A program made the translations under genes and the position numbers. DNA of 8,844 bases, taken from NCBI GenBank assembly GCA_947632165.1, contig CANROI010000047.1:1-8844 (forward strand), read 5' to 3'. Below, piece after piece: positions 1-5,344 of this stretch. Source of the DNA: an uncultured Clostridia bacterium (lineage in GTDB: Bacteria > Bacillota > Clostridia > Christensenellales > Borkfalkiaceae). Every line of letters begins with the position of its first letter. The first letter of the stretch is position 1. Below the pieces are notes generated by a model. The model had not been told where the DNA came from. It worked only from the letters and a program-made list of their open reading frames with translations, and ran no database searches.

Positions 1-721
1 TCCCCGACTTGAAAATGCCGCTTCCGACGAACACGCCCTCAGCGCCGAGCTGCATCATGAGCGCGGCGTCCGCCGGCGTTGCCACCCCGCCCGCCGCAAA
101 GTTGACGACGGGGAGTTTGCCGTTCTCGTGCACATATCTGACGAGCTCATACGGAACGCGGAGCTCCTTCGCCTCTTCGAAGAGCTCGTCTTCGCGCATC
201 GAGACGACCTTTCGGATCTCGCTCATCATGAGGCGCATGTGGCGGACCGCCTGCACGACGTCGCCCGTGCCGGGCTCGCCCTTGGTGCGGATCATGGAAG
301 CGCCCTCCGCAATCCTTCTGAGCGCCTCGCCGAGGTCGCGCGCTCCGCACACGAAGGGAACTTTGAACTGCGTCTTATCGATGTGGTACCGATCGTCCGC
401 GGGCGAGAGCACCTCGCTCTCGTCGATGTAGTCGATCTCGATCGCCTCGAGGATCTGCGCCTCGGCAATGTGCCCGATGCGGCACTTTGCCATGACGGGG
501 ATGGTGACGGCGTTCTGGATGCCCTTGATCATCTTCGGATCGGACATCCGCGAAACGCCCCCCGCCGCGCGGATATCCGCGGGGATGCGCTCGAGCGCCA
601 TGACCGCGCAGGCGCCCGCCTCTTCGGCGATCTTCGCCTGTTCCGGGGTCGTGACATCCATGATCACCCCGCCCTTCAGCATCTGGGCGAGGTTTTTGTT
701 GAGTTCATACCGTTCGTTCAT
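1..721 (-). CDS. pdxS: Pyridoxal 5'-phosphate synthase lyase subunit PdxS (3' part outside window)
   Basis: PdxS forms the dodecameric core of the ribose-5-phosphate-dependent vitamin B6 pathway in the cytoplasm. It condenses ribose 5-phosphate, glyceraldehyde 3-phosphate and ammonia, the last supplied by the glutaminase PdxT. The frame begins MNERYELNKNLAQMLKGG, a typical PdxS start, and about 240 of the usual ~290 residues are present before the left edge. Visible family marks are D22 in GGVIMDVTTPEQA, K79 in PVMAKCRIGH (the Schiff-base lysine, about residue 81 in Bacillus), K147 in RTKGEPGTGD (the second catalytic lysine) and the phosphate-binding region NFAAGGVATPADAA. The start lies 35 nt after the RuvX-DUF1292 stop, so it is probably co-transcribed. 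The only clear Shine-Dalgarno (GGAGGG, 739-744) is 17 nt from the ATG, which is unusually far. pdxT would be expected just beyond the left edge, but that is inference. Confidence 0.96.
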   Translation of the reverse strand, partial: MNERYELNKNLAQMLKGGVIMDVTTPEQAKIAEEAGACAVMALERIPADIRAAGGVSRMSDPKMIKGIQNAVTIPVMAKCRIGHIAEAQILEAIEIDYIDESEVLSPADDRYHIDKTQFKVPFVCGARDLGEALRRIAEGASMIRTKGEPGTGDVVQAVRHMRLMMSEIRKVVSMREDELFEEAKELRVPYELVRYVHENGKLPVVNFAAGGVATPADAALMMQLGAEGVFVGSGIFKSG

Positions 722-756
722 ATCGTTTCGGCGGACCGCCCTCCGGGGCGCTCCGC

Positions 757-1527
757 TCATTCCTCCTCTTCGTCTTCTTCGCCCTCTTCGTCGTATTGGC
801 GGAGGAATTCCGCAAAGAGTTCATCGAGCAGATCTTCATCCTCGATGGTCTCGAGCGTCTCGTCGTCCTCGTCGCCCACAAGGTGGAAGATGGCGACCTC
901 CTCCTCTTCGTCCTCGTCGTCCTCGCCGCGCTCGACCGCCTCTTTCTCGGGCGTGAAGAAGCAGTACCACTCGCCCTTGTACTCGATGGTGCCCACATGC
1001 TCGTAGCGATAGGTCTTGCCCTCTTCGTCGGTGAGTTCGACAATGTTGTTGTCGTCCTCGTAATCGTTGCGCTCTTCCTTCATACTCATATCCTGATTCT
1101 CCTTTTTGGTTTTCGATAAATATCCCTCAAGGATATACGCCGCGGCGAGCGAATCGACCGCCTTTCTGCGCTTATCCCGTCTGGCGTTCACGCCCATGGC
1201 CACGAGGTCCTGCCTCGCCTCGCGCGTCGTATAGCGCTCGTCCTCCGTGACGACGGGAAGCGCCGTTGCCTCCCGCAGCGCCGAAAGAAAGCGGCGGGTC
1301 TTCTCCGTCTGGACGCTCTCGGTGCCGTCCGCATTGAGCGGGAGCCCGCAGACGATCCTTCCCGCCCCCTCGCGCTCCGCCGCCGCGGCAAGCGCCGCCG
1401 CGTCCGCGCGGAGATCCCCCGTGCGGAAATAGGTCTCGAGGGGCATGGCATAGCTGTTGAAGGGATCCGTGATCGCGATCCCGATCCGTCTGTCGCCGAT
1501 GTCGAAGGCGATGATACGCGGTTCCAT
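757..1527 (-). CDS. RuvX/YqgF nuclease-fold protein fused in frame to a DUF1292 domain
   Basis: Residues 1-140 are a full-length RuvX/YqgF protein of the RNase H fold, a family tied to Holliday junction resolution and to 16S rRNA 5' processing. Visible motifs are FDIGDRRIGIAI near 8-19, GLPLNADGT at 61-69, DERYTTREA at 96-104 and DSLAAAYILEG at 125-135, which supply the family's acidic active-site residues. Residues 147-256 are DUF1292-like: NIVELTDEEGKTYRYEHV, then EYKGEWYCFFTP, an acidic linker, VAIFHLV and a very acidic C-terminus. In many Firmicutes these are two adjacent genes (yrrK and yrzB in Bacillus subtilis). Here no stop separates them. A ribosome binding site and ATG remain at the joint, so both a 256-residue fusion and a separate ~110-residue DUF1292 protein could be made. 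A sequencing or assembly error that removed a stop remains possible. Confidence 0.9.
   Translation of the reverse strand: MEPRIIAFDIGDRRIGIAITDPFNSYAMPLETYFRTGDLRADAAALAAAAEREGAGRIVCGLPLNADGTESVQTEKTRRFLSALREATALPVVTEDERYTTREARQDLVAMGVNARRDKRRKAVDSLAAAYILEGYLSKTKKENQDMSMKEERNDYEDDNNIVELTDEEGKTYRYEHVGTIEYKGEWYCFFTPEKEAVERGEDDEDEEEEVAIFHLVGDEDDETLETIEDEDLLDELFAEFLRQYDEEGEEDEEEE
1089..1104 (-). promoter_or_regulatory. Internal ribosome binding site and start for the DUF1292 part
   Basis: Within the fused frame, AAGGAG (1099-1104) lies 9 nt before an ATG at 1089. That ATG is residue 147 of the fusion and is in frame. The next codons, MSMKEERNDYEDDNN, look like the N-terminus of a free DUF1292 protein. 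This is ideal Shine-Dalgarno geometry and most simply marks the original start of a separate gene that still works or has recently become internal. Confidence 0.75.
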
Positions 1528-1533
1528 GCCAAG

Positions 1534-1562
1534 AGTATAGCACCTTCCGCAAAAAAAGTAAA
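1534..1562 (-). promoter_or_regulatory. Sigma-A-type promoter of ruvX, probably giving a leaderless transcript
   Basis: Reading the minus strand, TTTACT (1557-1562) and TATACT (1534-1539) are separated by exactly 17 nt, matching 4/6 and 5/6 of the consensus. The -10 box ends only 6 nt before the ruvX ATG at 1527, so the expected transcription start falls on or next to that ATG. A GGAAGG lies 15 nt before the ATG, inside the promoter spacer, and would only be in an mRNA that starts further upstream. Confidence 0.6.
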
Positions 1563-1571
1563 GAGATTTTT

Positions 1572-1607
1572 ATGCGGACGCGCCCGTCCTTTACGGACGG
1601 GGCGCAT
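1572..1607 (-). terminator. Possible terminator after the LRR lipoprotein gene
   Basis: A stem of GCG-CCC-GTCC (1580-1589) pairs with GGAC-GGG-CGC (1595-1605), with one bulged G (1602) and a 5-nt loop. Outer ATGCG (1572-1576) can also pair with CGCAT (1603-1607) as an alternative. It begins 15 nt downstream of the LRR stop on the minus strand. The T-rich stretch after it is not immediately adjacent, so termination efficiency is uncertain. Confidence 0.5.
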
Positions 1608-1621
1608 AAGCAACTTTGTAT

Positions 1622-3067
1622 TTATTTCATATCTGTTCCCGTAAGCGTACCGTTGTTACAGACGACCTCCTGGAGAACGTCTTGCGACATCCCCCAGTCA
1701 TTTGTACTTGGTGCCCAACGGCTCTCTTTTTTGATCGCCTTCCATTCCTCCCGGGATCCCTTGAAGAAGATGCTTGTGAGCAGTACGCAATTTTCGAATG
1801 CACGGCTTGCGATCGACTTTACGCCGCTTCCGATCGTCACGCTTTTGAGGGCTGCGCATTTTTCGAATACACCGACATCGGCGAACTGCCCCATTTCTCC
1901 AAGCGAAACCACGCCATTGCCGATCTCGGCACGAACAAGCGCTTTACAGGAATAAAAGACCGCGTTTTCAAGCGTTTTAACAGTATCCGGGATCACGATC
2001 TCCCGCAGTCCGCTGAACTCGAATGCGCCCTCACGGATCGCATGCACCGAAGAGGGAAATGCAATTTGAGCCAAGGAACTGCACTCTGCAAAGGCTGAGT
2101 CGCCGACTGTTTCGAGGCCTTCTTTCAGATGGACCGATGTCAAGTTCTCCGCCCCGTAACAGAACATAAGGGGTAAATCTTTGATTCCGCTTCCGATCGA
2201 AATGCTTTGCAAATTTTTACAACGATTGAATACGGACTCCCCCAACTCCGTCACGCTGTCGGGGATCACGATCTCCGTCACGCCGCAACCGACAAACGCC
2301 TCTGTTCCGATCGTCTCAAGGCTCTCGGGCAAGTTGATCTCCGATAACAAAGCGTCTCCCAAAAAAGCATTTGTCTCGATTGTCTTTACATGATCGCCGA
2401 ACCGAACGCTTTTCAACTTTTCGCAATCATCAAATGCTCCTTCGCGGATATAAACAACGGAACCCGGGATGAAAACGCTTGTAATCTCCTCACAATAAAA
2501 CGCCGACTTTCCGATCTCCGTGACGGGCTTGCCGCTGTAAGTTGCCGGAATGACGATGTCGCCCTCTTCGGTCCCAATGCCGATAACGTGGCATTCTTTT
2601 TCATAGACGGCATATTCAAGTCCGACGACTTCTCCGCCGCAAACTGTACATGTTCCGTTTTCCGCTTTATGCGGCTCTCGAGCGCTCAATATCTCTCCGC
2701 AGACGGGGCACTCCTTCCAATGCCACTCTTCGTCCGATGTCCAGACGCCCTCCGCATGCCCGAGCGCGTCGGTTTGCTTCGACTCTGATTCATGACAGAT
2801 TTCGCATTCGCGCTTCTGTGTGCCCTTTTCGGTACAAGTCGGCGCCTTGCTCTCTTCCCAATTCCCCCACTTGTGACCTGTTGCCGTCGTTTCCCGGCGC
2901 TCCTCCTTACCGCATTTCGAACAAATTCGCTTTTCCATGCCCTCTTCGGTGCAGGTCGGTGCGCGCTCCTCCGCCCAAGTGCTCCATACATGCGAACAAT
3001 CTCCTCCGCAACCTCCTAAGCAAAGGACGGCGCCGAGCAAGAACGCAAAAATGCCTTTCTTTTTCAT
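1622..3067 (-). CDS. BspA-like leucine-rich-repeat surface lipoprotein with CxxC modules
   Basis: A 481-residue exported lipoprotein. Residues 1-20 are a basic, hydrophobic signal ending in the lipobox LGGC, with lipidated Cys20. Residues ~24-64 and ~65-104 are two copies of a module of the form H-x-W-x2-W ... APTCTE-x-G ... C-x2-C ... A-x-GH. Two further CxxC pairs follow (C120/C123 and C140/C143), like zinc knuckles. From ~189 to ~435 there are about eleven LRR_5 (BspA type) units of 22-24 residues, each starting AF or VF and carrying x-SIxIxxxVxxI. A tail with SREEWKAIKKESR and VVCNNGTLTG is also typical of such proteins in gut Clostridia. The family is linked to adhesion and surface interactions; the partner is unknown. 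GGAGGT lies 5 nt before the start. GC is visibly lower than in neighbouring genes, which suggests transfer. Confidence 0.93.
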   Translation of the reverse strand: MKKKGIFAFLLGAVLCLGGCGGDCSHVWSTWAEERAPTCTEEGMEKRICSKCGKEERRETTATGHKWGNWEESKAPTCTEKGTQKRECEICHESESKQTDALGHAEGVWTSDEEWHWKECPVCGEILSAREPHKAENGTCTVCGGEVVGLEYAVYEKECHVIGIGTEEGDIVIPATYSGKPVTEIGKSAFYCEEITSVFIPGSVVYIREGAFDDCEKLKSVRFGDHVKTIETNAFLGDALLSEINLPESLETIGTEAFVGCGVTEIVIPDSVTELGESVFNRCKNLQSISIGSGIKDLPLMFCYGAENLTSVHLKEGLETVGDSAFAECSSLAQIAFPSSVHAIREGAFEFSGLREIVIPDTVKTLENAVFYSCKALVRAEIGNGVVSLGEMGQFADVGVFEKCAALKSVTIGSGVKSIASRAFENCVLLTSIFFKGSREEWKAIKKESRWAPSTNDWGMSQDVLQEVVCNNGTLTGTDMK

Positions 3068-3095
3068 TTTTTACCTCCAAAACTTTTTTTCTCTT

Positions 3096-3124
3096 ATTAT
3101 AATTCTAAAACGGAATTATGTCAA
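3096..3124 (-). promoter_or_regulatory. Perfect consensus sigma-A promoter of the LRR lipoprotein gene
   Basis: On the minus strand TTGACA (3119-3124) and TATAAT (3096-3101) are exactly 17 nt apart, 12/12 to consensus. The predicted start near 3089 gives a ~22-nt leader containing GGAGGT before the ATG at 3067. Such a strong promoter would be expected to need repression, and an inverted repeat occupies its spacer. Confidence 0.88.
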
Positions 3125-3146
3125 GAATAAAAGGTGATATAATTCC
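3099..3146. promoter_or_regulatory. Three ATAATTC half-sites, candidate XRE operator
   Basis: Half-sites are ATAATTC (3099-3105), GGAATTAT (3112-3119, inverted) and ATAATTCC (3139-3146). The first two form a 7-bp inverted repeat around a 7-nt centre that fills the -10/-35 spacer of the LRR promoter. The second and third form an 8-bp inverted repeat around a 19-nt centre. The third overlaps the -10 of the XRE promoter. The position suggests binding by the adjacent HTH protein; this is inference. Confidence 0.6.
3115..3143 (+). promoter_or_regulatory. Promoter of the XRE regulator gene
   Basis: TATAAT (3138-3143) is a perfect -10. The -35 region (ATTATG at 17-nt spacing, or TTATGT at 16) is poor. 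The predicted start near 3150 leaves only ~11 nt before the ATG at 3161, and no Shine-Dalgarno is visible there. This fits weak, possibly autorepressed, expression. Confidence 0.5.
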
Positions 3147-3160
3147 AAAAAAGAATAAAA

Positions 3161-3403
3161 ATGAAACCGAGAAAGAAGGCATACGGAGAACAAAATTTAA
3201 TCGGTCGGAATGTCGAGCAACTGCGTTTGGAACGTGGGATCAAGCAAAAGGATTTTGTAGCACGTCTGCAACTTGCGGGGCTCGACATCAATCCGACGAG
3301 CTATTCCAAACTCGAAGGACAGATCAGAGCGGCAACTGACAAGGAAGTGCTTGTAATATCACGCGTATTGAATCTTCCGATGGAAAAACTCTTTCGGCAA
3401 TAG
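3161..3403 (+). CDS. Small XRE-family HTH transcriptional regulator
   Basis: An 80-residue protein that is essentially one Cro/C1-type helix-turn-helix domain. After a basic N-terminus (MKPRKKAYGEQNLIG) come VEQLRLERGIKQKDFVARL (about 18-36), the recognition region INPTSYSKLEGQIRAA and the closing helices EVLVISRVLNLPMEKLFRQ. There is no ligand-binding or sensor domain, so it probably acts as a simple dimeric repressor. It is divergent from the LRR lipoprotein gene across 93 bp containing repeated half-sites, which points to self-control and control of the lipoprotein. The ATG has no upstream Shine-Dalgarno (GAATAAAAATG). No better start is available in frame, and the domain begins just after it. 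A strong terminator follows directly, so it is monocistronic. Confidence 0.9.
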   Translation: MKPRKKAYGEQNLIGRNVEQLRLERGIKQKDFVARLQLAGLDINPTSYSKLEGQIRAATDKEVLVISRVLNLPMEKLFRQ

Positions 3404-3407
3404 TGAC

Positions 3408-3440
3408 AAAAAAGCCGCAGTTTTCAGTTGCGGCTTTTTT
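3408..3440. terminator. Bidirectional intrinsic terminator
   Basis: AAAAAAGCCGCA (3408-3419) pairs perfectly with TGCGGCTTTTTT (3429-3440) around a 9-nt loop. The GC core is flanked by A6 and T6, so it works in both directions. It serves the XRE gene on the plus strand (stop at 3403) and the 71-residue gene on the minus strand (stop at 3449). Confidence 0.95.
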
Positions 3441-3448
3441 GTTATTTC

Positions 3449-3664
3449 TCACTTCTTTTTCTCTTTCTTTTCGGGCTCCTGCTTCTCCTGCGTGCCGCAC
3501 TGTTCGGCGCCGCATTTGAGCTTTTCGTCCATCATCTCGTTGATCTTCTCGACGAACTCCGCCTGGCTCTTTTTGACCAGCGAGCGCATTTTATAGCTGT
3601 TCGCGATCAGAAGCGCGCCGCCGAGCGCTCCGAGCATGACCCCGAGACAAAACATCTTTTCCAT
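3449..3664 (-). CDS. Small single-pass membrane protein of unknown function
   Basis: A 71-residue protein I do not recognise. Residues ~4-22 (MFCLGVMLGALGGALLIAN) form one hydrophobic, glycine-rich membrane segment. An amphipathic, charged stretch (YKMRSLVKKSQAEFVEKINEMMDEKLK) may be a short coiled coil. Two cysteines (CGAEQC) and a lysine/glutamate-rich tail ending in KKEKKK follow. The layout, a short N-terminal anchor plus a charged cytoplasmic tail, resembles YtxH-like small proteins, but the match is only general. GGAGG lies 7 nt before the ATG. The gene is 60 bp downstream of the tandem-repeat coiled-coil protein on the same strand with no terminator between, so the two are probably co-transcribed. 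It ends in the shared bidirectional terminator. Confidence 0.72.
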   Translation of the reverse strand: MEKMFCLGVMLGALGGALLIANSYKMRSLVKKSQAEFVEKINEMMDEKLKCGAEQCGTQEKQEPEKKEKKK

Positions 3665-3675
3665 ATTTTCCTCCG

Positions 3676-3694
3676 CGGCGGTCCTGAACCGCCG
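3676..3694 (-). repeat. Hairpin abutting the ribosome binding site of the small membrane protein
   Basis: CGGCGGT (3676-3682) pairs with ACCGCCG (3688-3694), a 7-bp GC-rich stem with a 5-nt loop. It ends one nucleotide from the GGAGG of the 71-residue gene. No U-tract follows, so it is not a standard terminator. It could slow translation or act as an mRNA stability or processing element. Confidence 0.5.
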
Positions 3695-3724
3695 TCATCT
3701 TCAGTTTGTGACAGGATACACCGT

Positions 3725-4297
3725 TTATTCTTCCCGTTCGCTGCGTAATTTTTCCAGCTCCGCCCTGAGCCGCTCGTTCTCCTTCCTCAGATCGATCGCA
3801 AGGCGGGAATAGAGCGCGTCGATCTCCCGCTCGAGCTTGCGCTGCAGAAAGCTCTTCTCTTCGGGGATCCCCGCCTCTTCCGCCGCCTTTGCAACACGCT
3901 CGGGCTGCTTTTTGAGCAGGTTCCGGTACTTGTTCTGCATGCGGAGCATCAGCCGCTCGTCCCCGTCGGAGACGTTCATGATCGCGCGGCGGACCGAATA
4001 GCCCTTGCTCTTCTCCGCGAGTACCTTCTTCAGCAATTCATCGGTCTCCTCCTCCGTGAAGGGGCGCACGGTGCCCGCCTGCAGATTCTTGCCGCGCAAA
4101 ATGCGTTCGACGCGGGCGTCGTCCCGCTTCTTCAACAGGGAATAGTAGTAGTTCCGCACGCTTCCCTTGGCCCTGCTGTGCTCTTTCCCGTAGGTCTCGA
4201 AGAGATAGGAAAGCGTCTTGCCCGCGTTTTTCCCGGAATAGATATACTCGATGAGCCCCGTCGCTTCCTCTTCCGTATAACCGTTGATCTTGTTCAT
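3725..4297 (-). CDS. Tandem Myb/SANT-like repeat protein with C-terminal coiled coil
   Basis: A 190-residue basic, helical protein without a recognised name. Residues 6-58 and 79-130 are two divergent copies of one unit. Copy 1 begins GYTEEEATGLIEYI and ends RNYYYSLLKK. Copy 2 begins PFTEEETDELLKKV and ends QNKYRNLLKK. Aromatic-TEEE at the start and N-x-Y-x2-LLKK at the end match in both, as in Myb/SANT-like or prespore RsfA-like helical DNA-binding units. Residues ~149-190 have leucine/charged heptads (LQRKLEREIDALYSRLAIDL, then ERLRAELEKL), a likely dimerising coiled coil. No membrane segment is present. AAGGAGG lies 6 nt before the ATG. It is divergent from the 297-residue gene and leads into the 71-residue gene. 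A transcription or nucleoid-binding role is inference from the layout. Confidence 0.8.
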   Translation of the reverse strand: MNKINGYTEEEATGLIEYIYSGKNAGKTLSYLFETYGKEHSRAKGSVRNYYYSLLKKRDDARVERILRGKNLQAGTVRPFTEEETDELLKKVLAEKSKGYSVRRAIMNVSDGDERLMLRMQNKYRNLLKKQPERVAKAAEEAGIPEEKSFLQRKLEREIDALYSRLAIDLRKENERLRAELEKLRSEREE

Positions 4298-4352
4298 AGA
4301 CCGCCTCCTTGATTTTCGCCGCGGCGATGATCCGCCTGCAACGGGGAAATTT

Positions 4353-4384
4353 TTGACATAATTTACTCCGTTTATACATCTAAT
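4353..4384 (+). promoter_or_regulatory. Weak candidate promoter of the 297-residue protein gene
   Basis: A perfect TTGACA occurs at 4353-4358. No good -10 sits at 16-18 nt: the sequence there is TACATC or ACATCT. TATACA follows at 14 nt and TCTAAT at 20 nt. The -35 is clear, but the rest is uncertain. Confidence 0.3.
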
Positions 4385-4389
4385 AAGGC

Positions 4390-5283
4390 ATGAGAGTATG
4401 TTTTTTGGCGGAAAAACCGTGCGGGCTCAGGATCAACGGCGCCTATCTCGGCATGGTGGACGGCTTCGAGCGCACAACTGCGATCGAACCCGGCGACGGC
4501 GTGTTCTGCGAACTCCTTCCCGCGGGCGGATTTCTGCCCGTCCGCTTTACGTTCGACGAGGATTTTCTGCTCTCCCCGCCCCCGCAGATCAACCTCTACT
4601 ATACCGGCGCCGCCGTCGCCGTATATGCGGGCGGATTCGTCCGCGCGGACAGCTCGACGCAGGTGCTCTGGCAGGAGCGGGTGGGCGGCGTGCTGCTCAC
4701 GCTCGCCCAAGAGGGCAGGCTCAGACTCTACTACGGCGGACGGCAGGCACGGATCCTCGACCTTCCGGACGCCCTCGCCGGCTGCCGGCCCGCGCCCCTC
4801 GGCAGGGGGATCCTCCTCCGGGCGGAGAACGCCTTCGCCTATCTCGGCGATGAGGGGGAGCTCAAACTCCTCTCCGAGGGGAAGGTGCTCTCGGCAGAGG
4901 GGACGCTGAAGGCGGAGGTCCCCTTCCATGACAGCGCCGGCCACTCTGCCGTGTGCGAATGGGCGGAGGGAGCGCTCGTCTCCTGCACCGTGCGCACCGC
5001 CCGTGAACCGACCGCGGCGACCTTCGCGCTCGCCCTCTTCGAGAGCGTCCTCATCGGCGCCGATCCGAAGCCCTTCCTCGCCCCCTCCCTTTCGGAGCGC
5101 GCGGGCATGCTGAAGGAATACCTCGGCGACTACCGTTCCGTCGTTCTCACCGGCTCGCCCAACCGGGTCGGGCTCGTCTATGAGCGGAGCCCGCGCGTCT
5201 TCGACGTGCGCTATTTCCGCGTGGAGTTCTCGGAGGGGAAGATCTCCAACCTCGCGCCCCTGCCTGCCTCCCCTTCACCTTAA
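4390..5283 (+). CDS. Conserved-looking protein of unknown function
   Basis: A 297-residue soluble protein that I cannot assign to a family. It has no signal peptide or membrane segment, so it is probably cytoplasmic. The N-terminal ~60 residues (CGLRINGAYLGMVDGF ... ELLPAGGFLPVRFTF) alternate hydrophobic and polar residues with glycine turns, as in a small beta-sandwich; a distant likeness to PEGA-type beta domains is only an impression. Similar strand-turn patterns continue (GGVLLTLAQEGRLRLYYGG, then ENAFAYLGDEGELKLLSEGK), suggesting a mainly beta protein. The C-terminal third (FALALFESVLIGADPKPFLAPSL ... EYLGDYRSVVL) is more helical. Codon third positions are strongly GC, which supports real coding. 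Only AAGG one nucleotide from the ATG resembles a ribosome binding site, so the start is not firm. It ends in a strong terminator. Confidence 0.75.
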   Translation: MRVCFLAEKPCGLRINGAYLGMVDGFERTTAIEPGDGVFCELLPAGGFLPVRFTFDEDFLLSPPPQINLYYTGAAVAVYAGGFVRADSSTQVLWQERVGGVLLTLAQEGRLRLYYGGRQARILDLPDALAGCRPAPLGRGILLRAENAFAYLGDEGELKLLSEGKVLSAEGTLKAEVPFHDSAGHSAVCEWAEGALVSCTVRTAREPTAATFALALFESVLIGADPKPFLAPSLSERAGMLKEYLGDYRSVVLTGSPNRVGLVYERSPRVFDVRYFRVEFSEGKISNLAPLPASPSP

Positions 5284-5288
5284 AAAAG

Positions 5289-5322
5289 CGCCCCGCGCGG
5301 CAGGATCCTGCCGCGCGGGGCG
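5289..5322. terminator. Bidirectional terminator with a 34-nt perfect palindrome
   Basis: Positions 5289-5305 are the exact reverse complement of 5306-5322, giving a 17-bp GC-rich stem around the centre GGATCC. A6 precedes it and TATTTGTC follows. It lies between the convergent 297-residue gene (stop at 5281-5283) and the cyclophilin-like gene (stop at 5345), so it most likely ends both transcripts. Confidence 0.9.
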
Positions 5323-5344
5323 TATTTGTCATTCCTCTGTTTTC

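Noticed and set aside
128..1006. Open frame of 292 codons on the plus strand
   Set aside because: It lies opposite pdxS and the DUF1292 region. Its product is low-complexity (long serine runs opposite Glu/Asp codons) with no domain sense.
1616..2098. Open frame of 160 codons on the plus strand inside the LRR gene
   Set aside because: It is a mirror of the LRR repeats, with no start signal and no family likeness.
1622..3067. LRR repeats considered as a DNA tandem repeat array prone to slippage
   Set aside because: The repeats are seen at protein level only. The underlying DNA copies are too diverged for slippage.
3123..3159. Direct repeat AGAATAAAA (3123-3131 and 3151-3159) considered as iterons or an attachment site
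   Set aside because: Two short AT-rich copies in an AT-rich promoter region, with no integrase or replication gene nearby.
4355..4379. TTGACATAATT shared by the LRR promoter and the region before the 297-residue gene, considered as a common operator
   Set aside because: The likeness covers the -35 box plus a few AT bases. The ATAATTC inverted repeat is missing here, so chance is the simpler explanation.
4372..4944. Open frame of 190 codons on the minus strand opposite the 297-residue gene
   Set aside because: No ribosome binding site and a less regular codon pattern than the plus frame. The plus frame ends exactly at a terminator.
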